Part shown: positions 43,589 through 53,514 of the stretch, piece by piece
How the letters are laid out: each line of letters begins with the position of its first letter
Position numbering within the stretch: position 1 is the stretch's first letter
Assembly (NCBI RefSeq): GCF_030758455.1
Contig: NZ_CP132353.1
Span: 1,302,001-1,366,000 of the forward strand
Length of the DNA stretch: 64,000 bases
DNA from: Erwinia pyri
GTDB lineage: Bacteria; Pseudomonadota; Gammaproteobacteria; Enterobacterales; Enterobacteriaceae
Direction: 5' to 3'
Position numbers and translations under genes: made by a program
Notes under the pieces: generated by a model
Seen by the model: the letters and a program-made list of their open reading frames with translations, nothing else
Databases searched by the model: none
What the model was told of the DNA's origin: nothing

Positions 43589-44206
43589 ATGCTGGAAGCC
43601 AACAATCTGACCTGCGTACGCGACGAACGTACGCTGTTCCACGATCTCAGTTTCACCGTTTCAGCGGGCGATATTGTCCAGATTGAAGGGGCGAACGGGG
43701 CGGGAAAAACCTCGCTACTGCGAATTCTTGCCGGGCTTAGCCGGGCAGAGCAGGGCGATGTCTTATGGCATCACCAACCTATCCGCCAGCAGCGTGATAA
43801 CTGGCATGCGGCGCTGCTCTATCTTGGGCATCAGCCAGGCGTGAAAGCGGTGCTGACGGCGCGCGAGAATCTGCACTTCTATCATGCCAGCCAGTCGGAA
43901 GCCTCTCTGATGGCGGCTCTGGAGGAAGTGGATTTAGTCGGGTTCGAAGATGTTGCCGTGGCGCAGCTCTCGGCGGGCCAGCAGCGCCGAGTCGCGCTGG
44001 CCCGGTTGTGGTTAAGCCGTTCGCCTTTATGGATCCTTGATGAGCCATTAACGGCTATTGATAAGTCCGGTGTGGCTAAGCTGATGGCGCTTTTTAATAT
44101 GCATGCAGAAAATGGCGGCACGGTCATTTTAACCACTCACCAGGAATTACCGACCGCACACCGCACGGTTCGCAAAATTCGGCTGACCTCTTCGGAGGTA
44201 GTCTGA
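43589..44206 (+). CDS. ccmA: Haem exporter ATPase CcmA
   Basis: CcmA is the ATPase of the CcmABCD complex that releases haem-loaded CcmE in cytochrome c maturation. The 205-residue ABC protein has Walker [14 protein letters not shown], signature [16 protein letters not shown], Walker [14 protein letters not shown] and the switch histidine in TTHQE. The ATG at 43589 matches family N-termini (MLEANNLTC). It starts the ccm operon and its stop overlaps ccmB by one base. Confidence 0.96.
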   Translation: MLEANNLTCVRDERTLFHDLSFTVSAGDIVQIEGANGAGKTSLLRILAGLSRAEQGDVLWHHQPIRQQRDNWHAALLYLGHQPGVKAVLTARENLHFYHASQSEASLMAALEEVDLVGFEDVAVAQLSAGQQRRVALARLWLSRSPLWILDEPLTAIDKSGVAKLMALFNMHAENGGTVILTTHQELPTAHRTVRKIRLTSSEVV

Positions 44207-44865
44207 TGTTCTGGCGCGTTCTCAGGCGTGAATTGCGCATTGCCTTCCGTAGCGGCTCAGAGATTATCAACCCGCTCTGGTTTTTCCTGATTGTGATCAC
44301 CCTGTTCCCGTTGGGGATCGGGCCAGAACCTGCATTACTGGCGCGCATTGCGCCGGGAATTGTCTGGGTTGCCGCGCTGCTCTCTTCGCTACTGGCGCTT
44401 GAGCGTCTGTTTCGTGATGATTTTCTTGATGGGTCGCTTGAACAACTGCTGTTGTTGCCCGGACCGCTGCCGATAACAGTGCTGGGAAAAGTGGCCGCTC
44501 ACTGGGTAGTGACCGGTCTGCCGCTGCTGTTGCTCTCTCCACTGGCTGCGTTGCTGCTTTCGCTGGACTTCGCCAGCTGGCGCGCTATAGCGCTGACGCT
44601 GCTGCTGGGCACGCCCACCCTGAGCTTTCTGGGGGCGATAGGGGTTGGTTTAACGGTTGGGCTGCGCCGCGGTGGCGTATTACTGAGTTTACTGGTGCTG
44701 CCGCTGGCGGTACCGGTACTGATTTTTGCCAGCGCAGCCATAGACGCTGCCGGCATGGGGCTTCCGATTGACGGCTACCTGGCTATTTTAGGTGCTCTGT
44801 TGGTGGGCAGCGCCACGTTAGCGCCGTTCGCCACTGCCGCAGCATTGCGGGTCAGCGTGCATTAA
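44206..44865 (+). CDS. ccmB: Haem exporter permease CcmB
   Basis: This 219-residue protein has six transmembrane helices and works with CcmA and CcmC. Family landmarks are LRRELRIAFRSGSEIINPLW and LPLAVPVLIFASAAID. It overlaps ccmA by one base (TGATG). The protein sits in the inner membrane. Confidence 0.96.
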   Translation: MFWRVLRRELRIAFRSGSEIINPLWFFLIVITLFPLGIGPEPALLARIAPGIVWVAALLSSLLALERLFRDDFLDGSLEQLLLLPGPLPITVLGKVAAHWVVTGLPLLLLSPLAALLLSLDFASWRAIALTLLLGTPTLSFLGAIGVGLTVGLRRGGVLLSLLVLPLAVPVLIFASAAIDAAGMGLPIDGYLAILGALLVGSATLAPFATAAALRVSVH

Positions 44866-44917
44866 GCATTTTACTGAACACCAGAACGCTTTTTCTTTTT
44901 ATGTGAGCAAAATAATA

Positions 44918-45661
44918 ATGTGGAAATGGTTACATCAACTCGGTAAGCCCGACCGGTTGTATCGGTTATGCGGTCGTTTGGTGCCCTGGTTTGCGGTGCC
45001 GGGCCTGTTAACGCTGTTACTGGGCTGGATATGGGGCTTTGGTTTTGCCCCGGCAGATTATCAGCAGGGCAACAGTTACCGCATCATGTATATCCATGTC
45101 CCGGCCGCGATGTGGTCTATGGGCATCTATGCATCGATGGCGATTGCCGCTTTTATCGGTCTGGTCTGGCAATGGAAAACGGCCGATTTAGCGGCGGCAG
45201 CGATGGCGCCCATCGGTGCCGTGTTCACCTTTATTGCGCTGATAACCGGGTCCGCCTGGGGCAAGCCCATGTGGGGAACCTGGTGGATCTGGGATGCCCG
45301 CCTGACTTCGGAGCTGGTATTGCTGTTCCTCTATATGGGCGTGATCGCCCTCTACAGCGCCTTTGACGACCGCCGCATGGCAGGACGTGCCGCCGGGATC
45401 CTGATCCTGGTGGGGGTGGTAAACCTGCCGATTATTCACTACTCGGTGCAGTGGTGGAATACGCTGCATCAGGGCTCATCCGGTATGCTCCAGCAGGCCA
45501 TTGACCCCAGCATGCGCAGCCCGTTGCGCTGGTCAATCCTTGGTTATCTCCTGATATTTATCTCATTAACGCTGATGCGCCTGCGCAATCTGATCCTGTT
45601 TACGGAACGTCACCGTCCCTGGGTAGCGGACGTGGCGGCAAAAGGAGGGCGCAAAGCATGA
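44918..45661 (+). CDS. ccmC: Haem handling protein CcmC
   Basis: CcmC loads haem onto CcmE. The 247-residue protein has six helices and the tryptophan-rich WWD motif (GTWWIWDARLTSELVLLFLY), with flanking haem-ligand histidines in YIHVPAAMWSMGIYAS and NLPIIHYSVQWWNTLHQGSS. The ATG at 44918 matches E. coli; an upstream GTG at 44903 is possible but unlikely. Its stop overlaps the ccmD start. Confidence 0.96.
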   Translation: MWKWLHQLGKPDRLYRLCGRLVPWFAVPGLLTLLLGWIWGFGFAPADYQQGNSYRIMYIHVPAAMWSMGIYASMAIAAFIGLVWQWKTADLAAAAMAPIGAVFTFIALITGSAWGKPMWGTWWIWDARLTSELVLLFLYMGVIALYSAFDDRRMAGRAAGILILVGVVNLPIIHYSVQWWNTLHQGSSGMLQQAIDPSMRSPLRWSILGYLLIFISLTLMRLRNLILFTERHRPWVADVAAKGGRKA

Positions 45662-45891
45662 CGCCAGCATTCTCATCATGGCAGGCTTTCTTTCAGATGG
45701 GCGGCTACGCCTTCTACGTCTGGCTGGCCGTGGCCTCAACCCTGATCGCCCTTGGCCTGCTGGTGCTGCACACGGTGTTGCAGCGCCGCAGGCTGCTGAA
45801 TGATATTCGTCAGCGGCAGAGCAGAGATCGCCGAATTCAGGCGGCCAAAAACCGTAAAGTTGCCAGTGAAGCCGCAGGAGAGCAAGCGTGA
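45658..45891 (+). CDS. ccmD: Haem exporter accessory protein CcmD
   Basis: This 77-residue protein with one transmembrane helix ([20 protein letters not shown]) and a basic cytoplasmic tail stabilises the CcmABCD-CcmE complex. The starting [18 protein letters not shown] segment is typical. It overlaps ccmC and ccmE by four bases each (ATGA/GTGA). Confidence 0.93.
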   Translation: MTPAFSSWQAFFQMGGYAFYVWLAVASTLIALGLLVLHTVLQRRRLLNDIRQRQSRDRRIQAAKNRKVASEAAGEQA

Positions 45892-46373
45892 ACCCTCGTC
45901 GTAAAAGCCGCCTGATTATGGTGGTCGCCATCCTTGTCGGGCTTGGGGTGGCAACATCATTAGTGATGTATGCCCTGCGTTCCAATATCGATCTTTTTTA
46001 TACGCCCAGTGAAATTCTTGAAGGCAAAGGCGAAGCCCGCGTTATGCCGGAACCGGGCCAGCGTCTGCGGGTGGGCGGCATGGTTATGCCGGGCAGCGTC
46101 AAGCGCGATCCCAACACGCTGGCGGTCTCTTTCAAACTCTATGATGCGCGCGGCGTGATTGACGTCAGCTATCTCGGCATCTTGCCGGACCTGTTCCGGG
46201 AAGGGCAGGGCGTAGTGGCGCAGGGCGTGCTGGAGGATGGCCACCTGGTGAAGGCAAAAGAAGTGCTGGCGAAGCATGATGAAAAGTATACGCCGCCAGA
46301 AATTGAGGATGCGATGAAAACCAACCATAAAGGGCCACAGACGGCTTACCAGCAACAGGGTGGCCAGTCATGA
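45888..46373 (+). CDS. ccmE: Haem chaperone CcmE
   Basis: CcmE holds haem covalently through His130 before transfer to apocytochrome. The 161-residue protein has an N-terminal anchor helix and beta-barrel, and shows His130 in [13 protein letters not shown], exactly the E. coli position. The start is a GTG overlapping ccmD. Confidence 0.96.
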   Translation: MNPRRKSRLIMVVAILVGLGVATSLVMYALRSNIDLFYTPSEILEGKGEARVMPEPGQRLRVGGMVMPGSVKRDPNTLAVSFKLYDARGVIDVSYLGILPDLFREGQGVVAQGVLEDGHLVKAKEVLAKHDEKYTPPEIEDAMKTNHKGPQTAYQQQGGQS

Positions 46374-48325
46374 TGCCTGAAATCGGCAGCTTTCTGCTCT
46401 GCCTGGCGCTTGCGCTCTCTCTGTTATTAAGTATTTATCCGCTATGGGGCGCAGCCCGCCAGGATCCCCGTTTGATGGGCCTGGCTCGTCCGCTGAGTTA
46501 TGCGCTGTTTGCCTGCATTGCTGGCGCTTTTGCGGTACTGGTTCATGCTTTCGTGGTGAACGATTTTAGCGTGGCGTATGTGGCGACCAACTCCAACACG
46601 CTCCTGCCGGTATACTACCGGGTAGCCGCCACCTGGGGCGCCCATGAAGGTTCTCTGCTGCTCTGGCTGCTGCTGCTGAGCACCTGGACGCTCGCCGTGG
46701 CGCTGTTCAGCCGCGGGATGCCGCTCGACTCCATCGCCAGAGTGCTGGCGGTAATGGGAATGATCAACCTCGGCTTCCTGCTGTTCCTTACCCTGACCTC
46801 GAATCCCTTTACCCGCACGCTGCCGGACCTCCCGATAGATGGCAGCGATCTTAACCCGATGCTGCAGGATATTGGCCTGATCTTCCACCCGCCGCTGCTC
46901 TATATGGGATATGTGGGCTTCTCCGTGGCATTCGCTTTCGCTATCGCCTCGTTGATGGCCGGGCGTCTGGATACCGCCTGGGCGCGCTGGTCACGCCCGT
47001 GGACCACGGCGGCCTGGGTTTTCCTCACCATCGGCATCGTGCTGGGTTCAGCCTGGGCCTATTATGAACTGGGCTGGGGCGGCTGGTGGTTCTGGGATCC
47101 GGTAGAGAACGCCTCCTTTATGCCGTGGCTGGCAGGAACAGCGCTGATCCACTCGCTGGCCGTCACTGAAAAACGCGGCACCTTTAAAGCCTGGACCGTG
47201 CTGCTGGCCATTACCGCTTTCTCCCTGAGTTTGCTGGGGACCTTCCTGGTTCGCTCTGGCGTGCTGGTTTCCGTCCACTCGTTCGCCTCCGATCCGGCCC
47301 GCGGCATGTTTATTCTGGCTTTTCTGGTCATCGTTATCGGCAGTTCGCTGCTGCTGTATGCCATTAAAGGCAGCAAAGTGCGTAGCCGGGTACAGAATGA
47401 AGTCTGGTCCCGCGAATCCTTCCTGCTGGGAAACAACGTATTGCTGATAGCGGCGATGCTGGTGGTGCTGCTTGGTACGCTGTTGCCGCTGGTGCACAAG
47501 CAGCTGGGGCTGGGCAGTATCTCTATCGGCGAACCTTTCTTTAATACGCTGTTTACCTGGCTGATGGCGCCGATGGCGCTGATGCTGGGGATCGGCCCAC
47601 TGGTGCGCTGGCGTCGTGATGAGCCGCAGAAACTCTGGAAGCGGCTGGCTGTGGCGGTGGTGGGCACGCTGGTGCTCTCTGTCGTGTTGCCGTGGCTGAT
47701 GCAGGACCGCATTGAAGCGATGGCGGTGGTGGGGTTGCTGATGTCCATCTGGGTCATCTTCCTTACGCTGATAGAGCTGCATGAACGCGCCACCCATCGC
47801 CACAGCTTCCTTAAAGGTCTGACGCATCTGTCGCGCAGCCACTGGGGAATGGTACTTGGCCATCTGGGCGTGGCCGTGACGGTGATTGGCATTGCTTTCA
47901 GCCAGAACTACAGCGTGGAGCGGGATGTGCGGATGCGCGCAGGCGACACGGTGGATATTCACGACTACCACTTTACCTTCCGCGATGTGCATAACCTGCA
48001 GGGGCCAAACTACACCGGGGCCGTAGGCGTCATTGACGTTACGCGCAATGGCAGGCATGAAGCGACGCTGCAGGCAGAAAAACGCTACTACAGCGTGGCT
48101 CATACCATGATGACGGAAGCCGCGATCAACGGCGGCTTCACCCGGGATCTCTATGCCGCGCTGGGTGAAGAGCTGGAAGATAACTCCTGGGCGGTGCGCA
48201 TCTACTACAAACCTTTTGTGCGCTGGATCTGGTTCGGTGGGGTATTTATGGCTGTTGGCGGGATCTTCTGCCTGTGCGATCCGCGCTATCGCTCGCGTAA
48301 AAAAGCGCAGCAGGAGCTGGCATGA
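46370..48325 (+). CDS. ccmF: Cytochrome c haem lyase subunit CcmF
   Basis: CcmF, with CcmH and CcmI, ligates haem to apocytochrome c. The 651-residue polytopic protein carries the WWD motif ([20 protein letters not shown]) and conserved haem histidines ([32 protein letters not shown]). The MMPEIG start matches E. coli. It overlaps both neighbours by four bases. Confidence 0.97.
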   Translation: MMPEIGSFLLCLALALSLLLSIYPLWGAARQDPRLMGLARPLSYALFACIAGAFAVLVHAFVVNDFSVAYVATNSNTLLPVYYRVAATWGAHEGSLLLWLLLLSTWTLAVALFSRGMPLDSIARVLAVMGMINLGFLLFLTLTSNPFTRTLPDLPIDGSDLNPMLQDIGLIFHPPLLYMGYVGFSVAFAFAIASLMAGRLDTAWARWSRPWTTAAWVFLTIGIVLGSAWAYYELGWGGWWFWDPVENASFMPWLAGTALIHSLAVTEKRGTFKAWTVLLAITAFSLSLLGTFLVRSGVLVSVHSFASDPARGMFILAFLVIVIGSSLLLYAIKGSKVRSRVQNEVWSRESFLLGNNVLLIAAMLVVLLGTLLPLVHKQLGLGSISIGEPFFNTLFTWLMAPMALMLGIGPLVRWRRDEPQKLWKRLAVAVVGTLVLSVVLPWLMQDRIEAMAVVGLLMSIWVIFLTLIELHERATHRHSFLKGLTHLSRSHWGMVLGHLGVAVTVIGIAFSQNYSVERDVRMRAGDTVDIHDYHFTFRDVHNLQGPNYTGAVGVIDVTRNGRHEATLQAEKRYYSVAHTMMTEAAINGGFTRDLYAALGEELEDNSWAVRIYYKPFVRWIWFGGVFMAVGGIFCLCDPRYRSRKKAQQELA

Positions 48326-48879
48326 ACAAGAAAATTCTCTATATCCCCTTAGTGCTGTTTCTGCTGCTGGCGGCGGCACTGATGTGGCAACTTACCCGTA
48401 ATGCTAACGGTGACGATCCTACGCTGCTGGAATCGGCCCTGGTGGGCAAACCGGTGCCGGTATTTAAGCTGGAGTCGCTGGATCAGCCGGGAAAAACTTA
48501 CGATCAGTCGGTACTGACCAATGGCAAACCGATCCTGCTGAACGTCTGGGCTACCTGGTGCCCCACCTGTCGGGCTGAACATCAGTATCTGAACTCGCTG
48601 GCCTCCACTGGCGTGCGTGTCGTTGGGCTGAATTACAAAGACGATCGTCATAAAGCGATCAACTGGCTGAATTCGCTGGGCAACCCCTATGCGCTGAGTC
48701 TCTATGACGGTGACGGCATGCTGGGGTTAGATCTTGGTGTCTATGGTGCGCCGGAAACCTTCCTGATCGATGGTAAAGGCATCATCCGCTATCGCCATGC
48801 GGGGGATCTTAATGACGAGGTGTGGAACCGTGAAGTGAAGCCGCTTTGGGACAAATACAGCAGGGAGGCCGGCGCGTGA
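48322..48879 (+). CDS. ccmG: Thiol:disulfide interchange protein CcmG/DsbE
   Basis: CcmG is a membrane-anchored periplasmic thioredoxin that keeps the apocytochrome or CcmH cysteines reduced. The 185-residue protein has an N-terminal anchor, the active site WATWCPTC (Cys80, Cys83), and the cis-proline segment YGAPETFLIDG. It overlaps ccmH by four bases (GTGA). Confidence 0.96.
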   Translation: MNKKILYIPLVLFLLLAAALMWQLTRNANGDDPTLLESALVGKPVPVFKLESLDQPGKTYDQSVLTNGKPILLNVWATWCPTCRAEHQYLNSLASTGVRVVGLNYKDDRHKAINWLNSLGNPYALSLYDGDGMLGLDLGVYGAPETFLIDGKGIIRYRHAGDLNDEVWNREVKPLWDKYSREAGA

Positions 48880-49334
48880 AAGTTGCCCTGAGCCTGCTGG
48901 TGGCGCTGTTAATCAGCTTTGCTGCCGTAGCTGACAATATTGATACCTATAAATTTAATTCGGTGGAGCAGGAGCAGCAGTATCGCCATCTGACCGAATC
49001 GCTCCGCTGCCCGAAGTGCCAGAACAATAGCATTGCGGACTCCAATGCGATGATCGCCAGCGATATGCGGCTGAAAGTCTATGAGCTGCTGCAAAACGGG
49101 CAGACGCCGGATCAGGTAAAGCAGTATATGGTGGCGCGTTACGGCAACTTCGTCACCTATGAACCGCCGGTGATGCCTTCCACAATCATTCTGTGGGCAG
49201 GCCCTGCGCTCTTTGTGATCATCGGTGCGCTGGTGATTATTTTGCGCAGCCGGAAACGGTCGCTGAACGATGAGATCGATGCGGAACAGCAACAGCGCCT
49301 GAACGCGCTTCTGAAGAATAACGGGAAGCAATAA
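48876..49334 (+). CDS. ccmH: Cytochrome c maturation protein CcmH
   Basis: This 152-residue protein has a signal peptide (cleaved near AVA|DN), the redox motif LRCPKC (Cys45, Cys48), and a C-terminal membrane helix. It starts at GTG 48876, overlapping ccmG; the frame also opens at a TTG upstream that is rejected. Unlike E. coli CcmH, which is a fusion of about 350 residues, here CcmH and the TPR part CcmI are separate genes. Confidence 0.95.
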   Translation: MKVALSLLVALLISFAAVADNIDTYKFNSVEQEQQYRHLTESLRCPKCQNNSIADSNAMIASDMRLKVYELLQNGQTPDQVKQYMVARYGNFVTYEPPVMPSTIILWAGPALFVIIGALVIILRSRKRSLNDEIDAEQQQRLNALLKNNGKQ

Positions 49335-50545
49335 TGAGTGGATTCTGGTTAACCATTCTGGCGCTGCTGGTAGCGTCATGCGCACTGCTGCTGATTGCCG
49401 GGGGACGTAAACAGCGTCCCTCTGCGGTCGATCGCGATACGCTGAATAAAACTTTTTATCATCAGCGGCTGAAAGAGCTGGAAGAGGATGAAGAGCAGGG
49501 CGTGGTGGGCGAGCGGCCGGAAATGGTGCGCGAGCTGCAGCAAACCCTGCTGCTGGATATTCCTCAGGATGAGGAGGGCAGAGAGCGCAGCGTCGGCCGC
49601 TGGGTGCTGGTGCCGGGCGTGCTGGTGCTGATCCTGGTCAGCCTGGGTTTTTACTTTAAAACGGGCGGTTTCGCGCAGGTTTTATCCTGGCAGCAGGTGC
49701 AAAACGATCTGCCTGCTCTGCGCGCGCAGGTGATGGATCCGGCAGCTAAGCCGCTGACGATGCAGGAGCTGGCAAGGCTTGGCCTGGGCGTGCGCACCTC
49801 ATTGCAGAACGATCCGCAGAACGTCAATGACTGGCTGATGCTGGGACGAATCGGCATGGTGCTGAACAATGCGGCTACGGCAACGCAGGCTTTCCAGCAC
49901 GCGATGCAGCTGGCGCCAAACGATCCTGAAGTCAAGCTCAGCTATGCCGATGTGCTGACCCGATCGCCAGACCCGCAGGATAATCGTCAGGCTGCGGTTA
50001 TGCTGAATGAAATGGTGAAGAGTGATGGCAGCAATCTGCGGGTGCTGAGCCTGTTGGCATTTAATGCTTTTAGTCAGCAGCACTACCCTGAGGCCATTGC
50101 AGTCTGGCAAAAGATGTTACAATTGTTACCTGCTGACGATAAGCGTGTGGTGATGATCCAACGCAGCATCGAGCAGGCAAAAACTGAATCTGGCAAGCAA
50201 AACAGCCATCTGGCGCTTTCTGTCTCCCTGTCGCCAGAGGCAGAAAAAATGTTACCTGCGGATGGAGTGTTGTATATTTCTGTTGCTGATGGTGTTTCTC
50301 CCGTCCCGGTGGCGGTGAAAAAATTACCTGTAGGCCATTTTCCTTTATCGCTGACGCTGGATGACAGCAACGCCATGATGCCGCAGCGTCTGCTCTCAGC
50401 GCAGCAGCAGATTCAGGTACGCGTTCGCCTCTCGCGCGACGGCAGCGCGAATCCGCAGCCGGGCGACTGGTTTGGACTCAGCGCCGTTACGCCTTTTGAC
50501 GGTCACCAGCAGATGGCTGTTGAGATTAATCAGCAGCAGCCGTGA
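49334..50545 (+). CDS. ccmI: Cytochrome c maturation protein CcmI (TPR)
   Basis: This 403-residue protein has two N-terminal helices (about 5-22 and 95-113) and a periplasmic TPR region (about 165-290; NVNDWLMLGRIGMVLNNAAT, NDPEVKLSYADVLTRS). It binds apocytochrome C-termini and delivers them to CcmF/CcmH. It shares one base with the ccmH stop. In E. coli this part is fused to CcmH. It is the last gene of the nine-gene ccm operon. Confidence 0.93.
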   Translation: MSGFWLTILALLVASCALLLIAGGRKQRPSAVDRDTLNKTFYHQRLKELEEDEEQGVVGERPEMVRELQQTLLLDIPQDEEGRERSVGRWVLVPGVLVLILVSLGFYFKTGGFAQVLSWQQVQNDLPALRAQVMDPAAKPLTMQELARLGLGVRTSLQNDPQNVNDWLMLGRIGMVLNNAATATQAFQHAMQLAPNDPEVKLSYADVLTRSPDPQDNRQAAVMLNEMVKSDGSNLRVLSLLAFNAFSQQHYPEAIAVWQKMLQLLPADDKRVVMIQRSIEQAKTESGKQNSHLALSVSLSPEAEKMLPADGVLYISVADGVSPVPVAVKKLPVGHFPLSLTLDDSNAMMPQRLLSAQQQIQVRVRLSRDGSANPQPGDWFGLSAVTPFDGHQQMAVEINQQQP

Positions 50546-50578
50546 CGGCGGTATTACATTGATCACAGGGAGAAAGAT

Positions 50579-51340
50579 ATGAGCTACCGCATAACGGGCG
50601 TAGCGCTGGCCAGCGTATTGCTGATTGGGTGTGCCAGTTCGAACACGGCGGATGCGCCGCAGGGGCGATCGGATCCGTTTGAAGGATTTAACCGTTCAAT
50701 GTTCAACTTTAACTACAACGTGCTGGATCCGTATGTGGTACGCCCTGTGGCGGTGGCCTGGCGTGACTATCTTCCAGTACCGGCCCGCACCGGCTTGAGT
50801 AATTTTCTCAGCAACCTGGATGAGCCTTCCACCATGGTGAACTACTTTATTGAGGGCAAGCCTTATAAAGCGATGATCCACTTTAACCGTTTCTTCCTGA
50901 ATACCATTCTGGGCATGGGCGGCTTTATCGACGTGGCGAGCATGGCGAACCCCAAGCTGGCGAAAGAAGAGGCGCGCGGGTTCGGCAGTACGCTGGGCAA
51001 CTACGGCGTTGGCTATGGTCCCTATGTTGAAGTGCCGGGCTATGGCGGCTTTACTCCGCGTGAAGATGTGGGTGGGGTGGTCGATGACCTCTATGCTCCA
51101 CTGAGCTGGCTGACCTGGTGGATGACAGCAGGCAAGTGGGCGTTAGAAGGCGTGGAGACCCGTGCTCAGTTGCTCGATTCCGACGCGATCCTGCGTAATT
51201 CGCAGGACCCTTACGCCTTTGTCCGCGCGGCTTACTTCCAGCGTCATGACTTCCTGGCGAGCGATGGTAAGTTAATTCCGCAGGAAAACCCGAACGCGGC
51301 GGCCATTCAGGGCGATTTGGACGATATCGATTCCAACTAG
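50579..51340 (+). CDS. mlaA: Lipid-asymmetry lipoprotein MlaA
   Basis: MlaA (VacJ) removes phospholipids from the outer leaflet of the outer membrane for retrograde transport by the Mla system. The 253-residue lipoprotein has lipobox LLIGC (Cys18) and core motifs DPFEGFNRSMFNFN, FNRFFLNTILGMGGFIDVAS and VPGYGGFTPREDVGG. GGGAG precedes the ATG. It lies between yfdC and fadL as in E. coli, with ccm inserted before it. Confidence 0.97.
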   Translation: MSYRITGVALASVLLIGCASSNTADAPQGRSDPFEGFNRSMFNFNYNVLDPYVVRPVAVAWRDYLPVPARTGLSNFLSNLDEPSTMVNYFIEGKPYKAMIHFNRFFLNTILGMGGFIDVASMANPKLAKEEARGFGSTLGNYGVGYGPYVEVPGYGGFTPREDVGGVVDDLYAPLSWLTWWMTAGKWALEGVETRAQLLDSDAILRNSQDPYAFVRAAYFQRHDFLASDGKLIPQENPNAAAIQGDLDDIDSN

Positions 51341-51360
51341 CCCGTTGCGATGCCATAAAA

Positions 51361-51387
51361 TAAGGCCTCTCTTATGAGAGGCCTTTT
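51361..51387. terminator. Bidirectional terminator between mlaA and fadL
   Basis: AAGGCCTCTC-TTAT-GAGAGGCCTT with A- and T-rich flanks lies between the convergent genes. Confidence 0.92.
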
Positions 51388-51403
51388 GCTTTTGCAGAGG
51401 TAA

Positions 51404-52687
51404 TCAGAACTTGTAGTTGAAGCTCGCACCATACAGCCAGGCTTTACCGGTAGAGTTGAAGGTATAGCCGCCTTCTTCAACCGTGACGTGCTGGCCATGC
51501 ATCCAGGAGAGGCCCACATCCACTGACGCATCCTGGTTAAAGGCATAAGAGGCGCCGGCGCTCAGCCAGAGACGATCCTGATCCGGAATGGAAATGGAGC
51601 GATTCTCGGCAGGAACCGGGCTGTCGTCAAAGGCGATACCGGTGCGGAAAGTCCAGTTTTCATCATAGAAATAGGAGGTTCCGAGGGCGATACGGTAGGC
51701 ATCTTTATACTCTTCGGTTTTCTGGAACAGCGTCTGTCCCTGGGTTCCGGTCGCTTTCAGCTCCTGGAACTGGCTCCAGCTGGTGTAAGCCAGACTGTAG
51801 TGAACCGCCCACTGCGGTGCCACTTTATGGTAGCCTGACAGCTCCCACATTTCCGGCAGGTTCAGGGTTAACGAGCCTGGAATAGTGCTGCCGCTGGTGC
51901 CGTAAGGCAGGCCAAAATTGCCTGCCTGATTAATTGGGTTAAACGCGGCAGGAATACTGCTTTTATAATCGCCATCAAAGTCGATTTTTACTTCGGAACG
52001 GTAGGTAAAACCGAAGCGGTTATTATCATCAACTTCATACAGAATACCGGCGTTCCAGCCGTAGCCCCATTCTTCACCCTTGAGGTGTGCAATCTGCGTA
52101 TCTGCTGGCAAGCCCAGAGCCGGACCTGTTTCTCCGGCATAACGTTCGATCTTCGCCCGGGCATAAACCGCGTCAAACCCCACGCCAAAACTAAAATGTT
52201 GATTCAGGCGATAAGCCGTACTCAAATTAAAGTTAACGGTCTGCAGATCGGTTTTACCGGCATAAGGACCGGCTGCGTAATCATTATTAAATTCCGTCGC
52301 CAGACCATAATTAGAGGTTGCGGAAGCCCCAAGCCACCATTGATCGTTAATTGGCTGAACATAATGAATATTCGGTACCCATTGCGTTGGCGCAATATTA
52401 TTGGCATTCAGGCTTTGGCCAGACTGACTTTCGCCGTCGATACTCACGTCAGGATCAATAAACACCGCGCCGATGGAGAACATCGGGCGATCCATCAGGG
52501 CCATGGTTGCCGGGTTGCGGCTGGCAGAGGCTGCGGTATCACCCATTGCGCCTTCGCCGGAATAGGCGCGGCCCAAACCTATGGCAGAGAATTCATTCAG
52601 TTGAAAGCCGGCTGCATAAACGTTTGACGTAACAATTGCCACTGCAGCTGCGAGCGCAGATTTCGCAAACAGGTTTTTATGGTTCAT
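51404..52687 (-). CDS. fadL: Long-chain fatty acid outer membrane transporter FadL
   Basis: FadL is a 14-strand outer-membrane barrel importing long-chain fatty acids. The 427-residue protein has a signal peptide (cleaved at [14 protein letters not shown]), the N-terminal hatch [20 protein letters not shown], the NPAT motif, and ends in the barrel signature NYKF. The ATG at 52687 follows GAGG; a GTG two codons upstream is possible. FadR-like and CRP-like sites lie upstream. Confidence 0.96.
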   Translation of the reverse strand: MNHKNLFAKSALAAAVAIVTSNVYAAGFQLNEFSAIGLGRAYSGEGAMGDTAASASRNPATMALMDRPMFSIGAVFIDPDVSIDGESQSGQSLNANNIAPTQWVPNIHYVQPINDQWWLGASATSNYGLATEFNNDYAAGPYAGKTDLQTVNFNLSTAYRLNQHFSFGVGFDAVYARAKIERYAGETGPALGLPADTQIAHLKGEEWGYGWNAGILYEVDDNNRFGFTYRSEVKIDFDGDYKSSIPAAFNPINQAGNFGLPYGTSGSTIPGSLTLNLPEMWELSGYHKVAPQWAVHYSLAYTSWSQFQELKATGTQGQTLFQKTEEYKDAYRIALGTSYFYDENWTFRTGIAFDDSPVPAENRSISIPDQDRLWLSAGASYAFNQDASVDVGLSWMHGQHVTVEEGGYTFNSTGKAWLYGASFNYKF

Positions 52688-52780
52688 GACCACAACCTCA
52701 TTTATTTGATTTTTATTAAACTCTGTTACATGAAGTAACAGGGAATTGTAAAGTCCAGGGGCTGACAGACGGCGAACAAA

Positions 52781-52815
52781 TCAGACCAGTGGCCCCAGTA
52801 TAGGTCTGACCTGTG
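52781..52815. promoter_or_regulatory. FadR-like sites upstream of fadL
   Basis: ATAGGTCTGACCTGTG (52800-52815) carries the FadR core GGTC-N-GACC. A half-like ACTGGTCTGA lies on the minus strand at 52781-52790. E. coli fadL is repressed by FadR at two sites near its promoter. Confidence 0.65.
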
Positions 52816-52939
52816 CTCATGTTGCAATATTGTTTTATAAATATTTCTAAAATGATCCAAAAAAAGCGATCTGCTTAACAAAAAGGTGTGGACCCAAATC
52901 GAGCGTTCCTAGTCTAACTTGTTTCAGATCAATTTTAAC

Positions 52940-52955
52940 TGTGATTTTCGTCACT
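52940..52955. promoter_or_regulatory. CRP-like site between fadL and yfcZ
   Basis: TGTGA-TTTTCG-TCACT matches the CRP consensus TGTGA-N6-TCACA with one mismatch. It lies 105 bp before yfcZ and about 250 bp before fadL. Confidence 0.55.
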
Positions 52956-53060
52956 TAATGGCGTTATCCCTGGCCCTGACCAGACAACTTTTTCCGGCAG
53001 GCGTAAAATAGACCCCAATATTTTACTTCTGCCGTTGTAGCGGCTAACCGGAGATCACTT

Positions 53061-53357
53061 ATGACTCACGCTCTGAATAAATGCAGTGCAAATGAAACGG
53101 CCGCCTGCTGCTGTGTGGATGTAGGCACCATCATGGACAACACCGACTGCACCGCCAGCTGGAGCAAGCTGTATGAAACCCGCCAGCAGGCGGAAGAGGC
53201 GCTGGCGACGCTGACTGAAAAAGCGCGTCAGGTAGAATCCGATCCCTGCGTCATTGAGGCTCGCTTCAGCGAACAGGCCGCTGGCGTGCTGCTTGAGGCT
53301 GACTTCATCTTCAGCTGCCAGGCAGAAACGATGATTTTCCAGCTCGGCCTGCGTTAA
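53061..53357 (+). CDS. yfcZ: YfcZ/YiiS-family protein
   Basis: This 98-residue cytoplasmic protein matches the E. coli YfcZ family (DUF406): a cysteine-rich start (KCSANETAACCCVDVGTIMD) and a helical EARFSEQAAGVLLEADFIFSCQ-type C-terminus. Function is unknown. It is divergent from fadL and lies before fadI, as in E. coli. Confidence 0.9.
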   Translation: MTHALNKCSANETAACCCVDVGTIMDNTDCTASWSKLYETRQQAEEALATLTEKARQVESDPCVIEARFSEQAAGVLLEADFIFSCQAETMIFQLGLR

Positions 53358-53461
53358 TCCCCGCCATGAGCGGGCATTGCCCGCTCATTATTCCCGAAGC
53401 GTGTTTCCTCTCGCAATTTTCTCTTAATTACCGTGCAGAACGCAGAAATCTGGTTAACCTT

Positions 53462-53476
53462 AGAGGTCAGACCTCT
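53462..53476. promoter_or_regulatory. FadR box upstream of fadI
   Basis: AGAGGTCAGACCTCT is a perfect palindrome around the FadR core GGTC-A-GACC, 38 bp before the fadI start. E. coli fadIJ is also repressed by FadR. Confidence 0.78.
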
Positions 53477-53514
53477 TTGGCAATGATGCCGTTTGGATTT
53501 CAAGGGTGACCAGA

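Noticed and set aside
47048..48379. 443-codon minus-strand frame in ccmF
   Set aside because: It is antisense to CcmF, rich in His/Gln/Arg as expected of a shadow, and has no plausible start signals.
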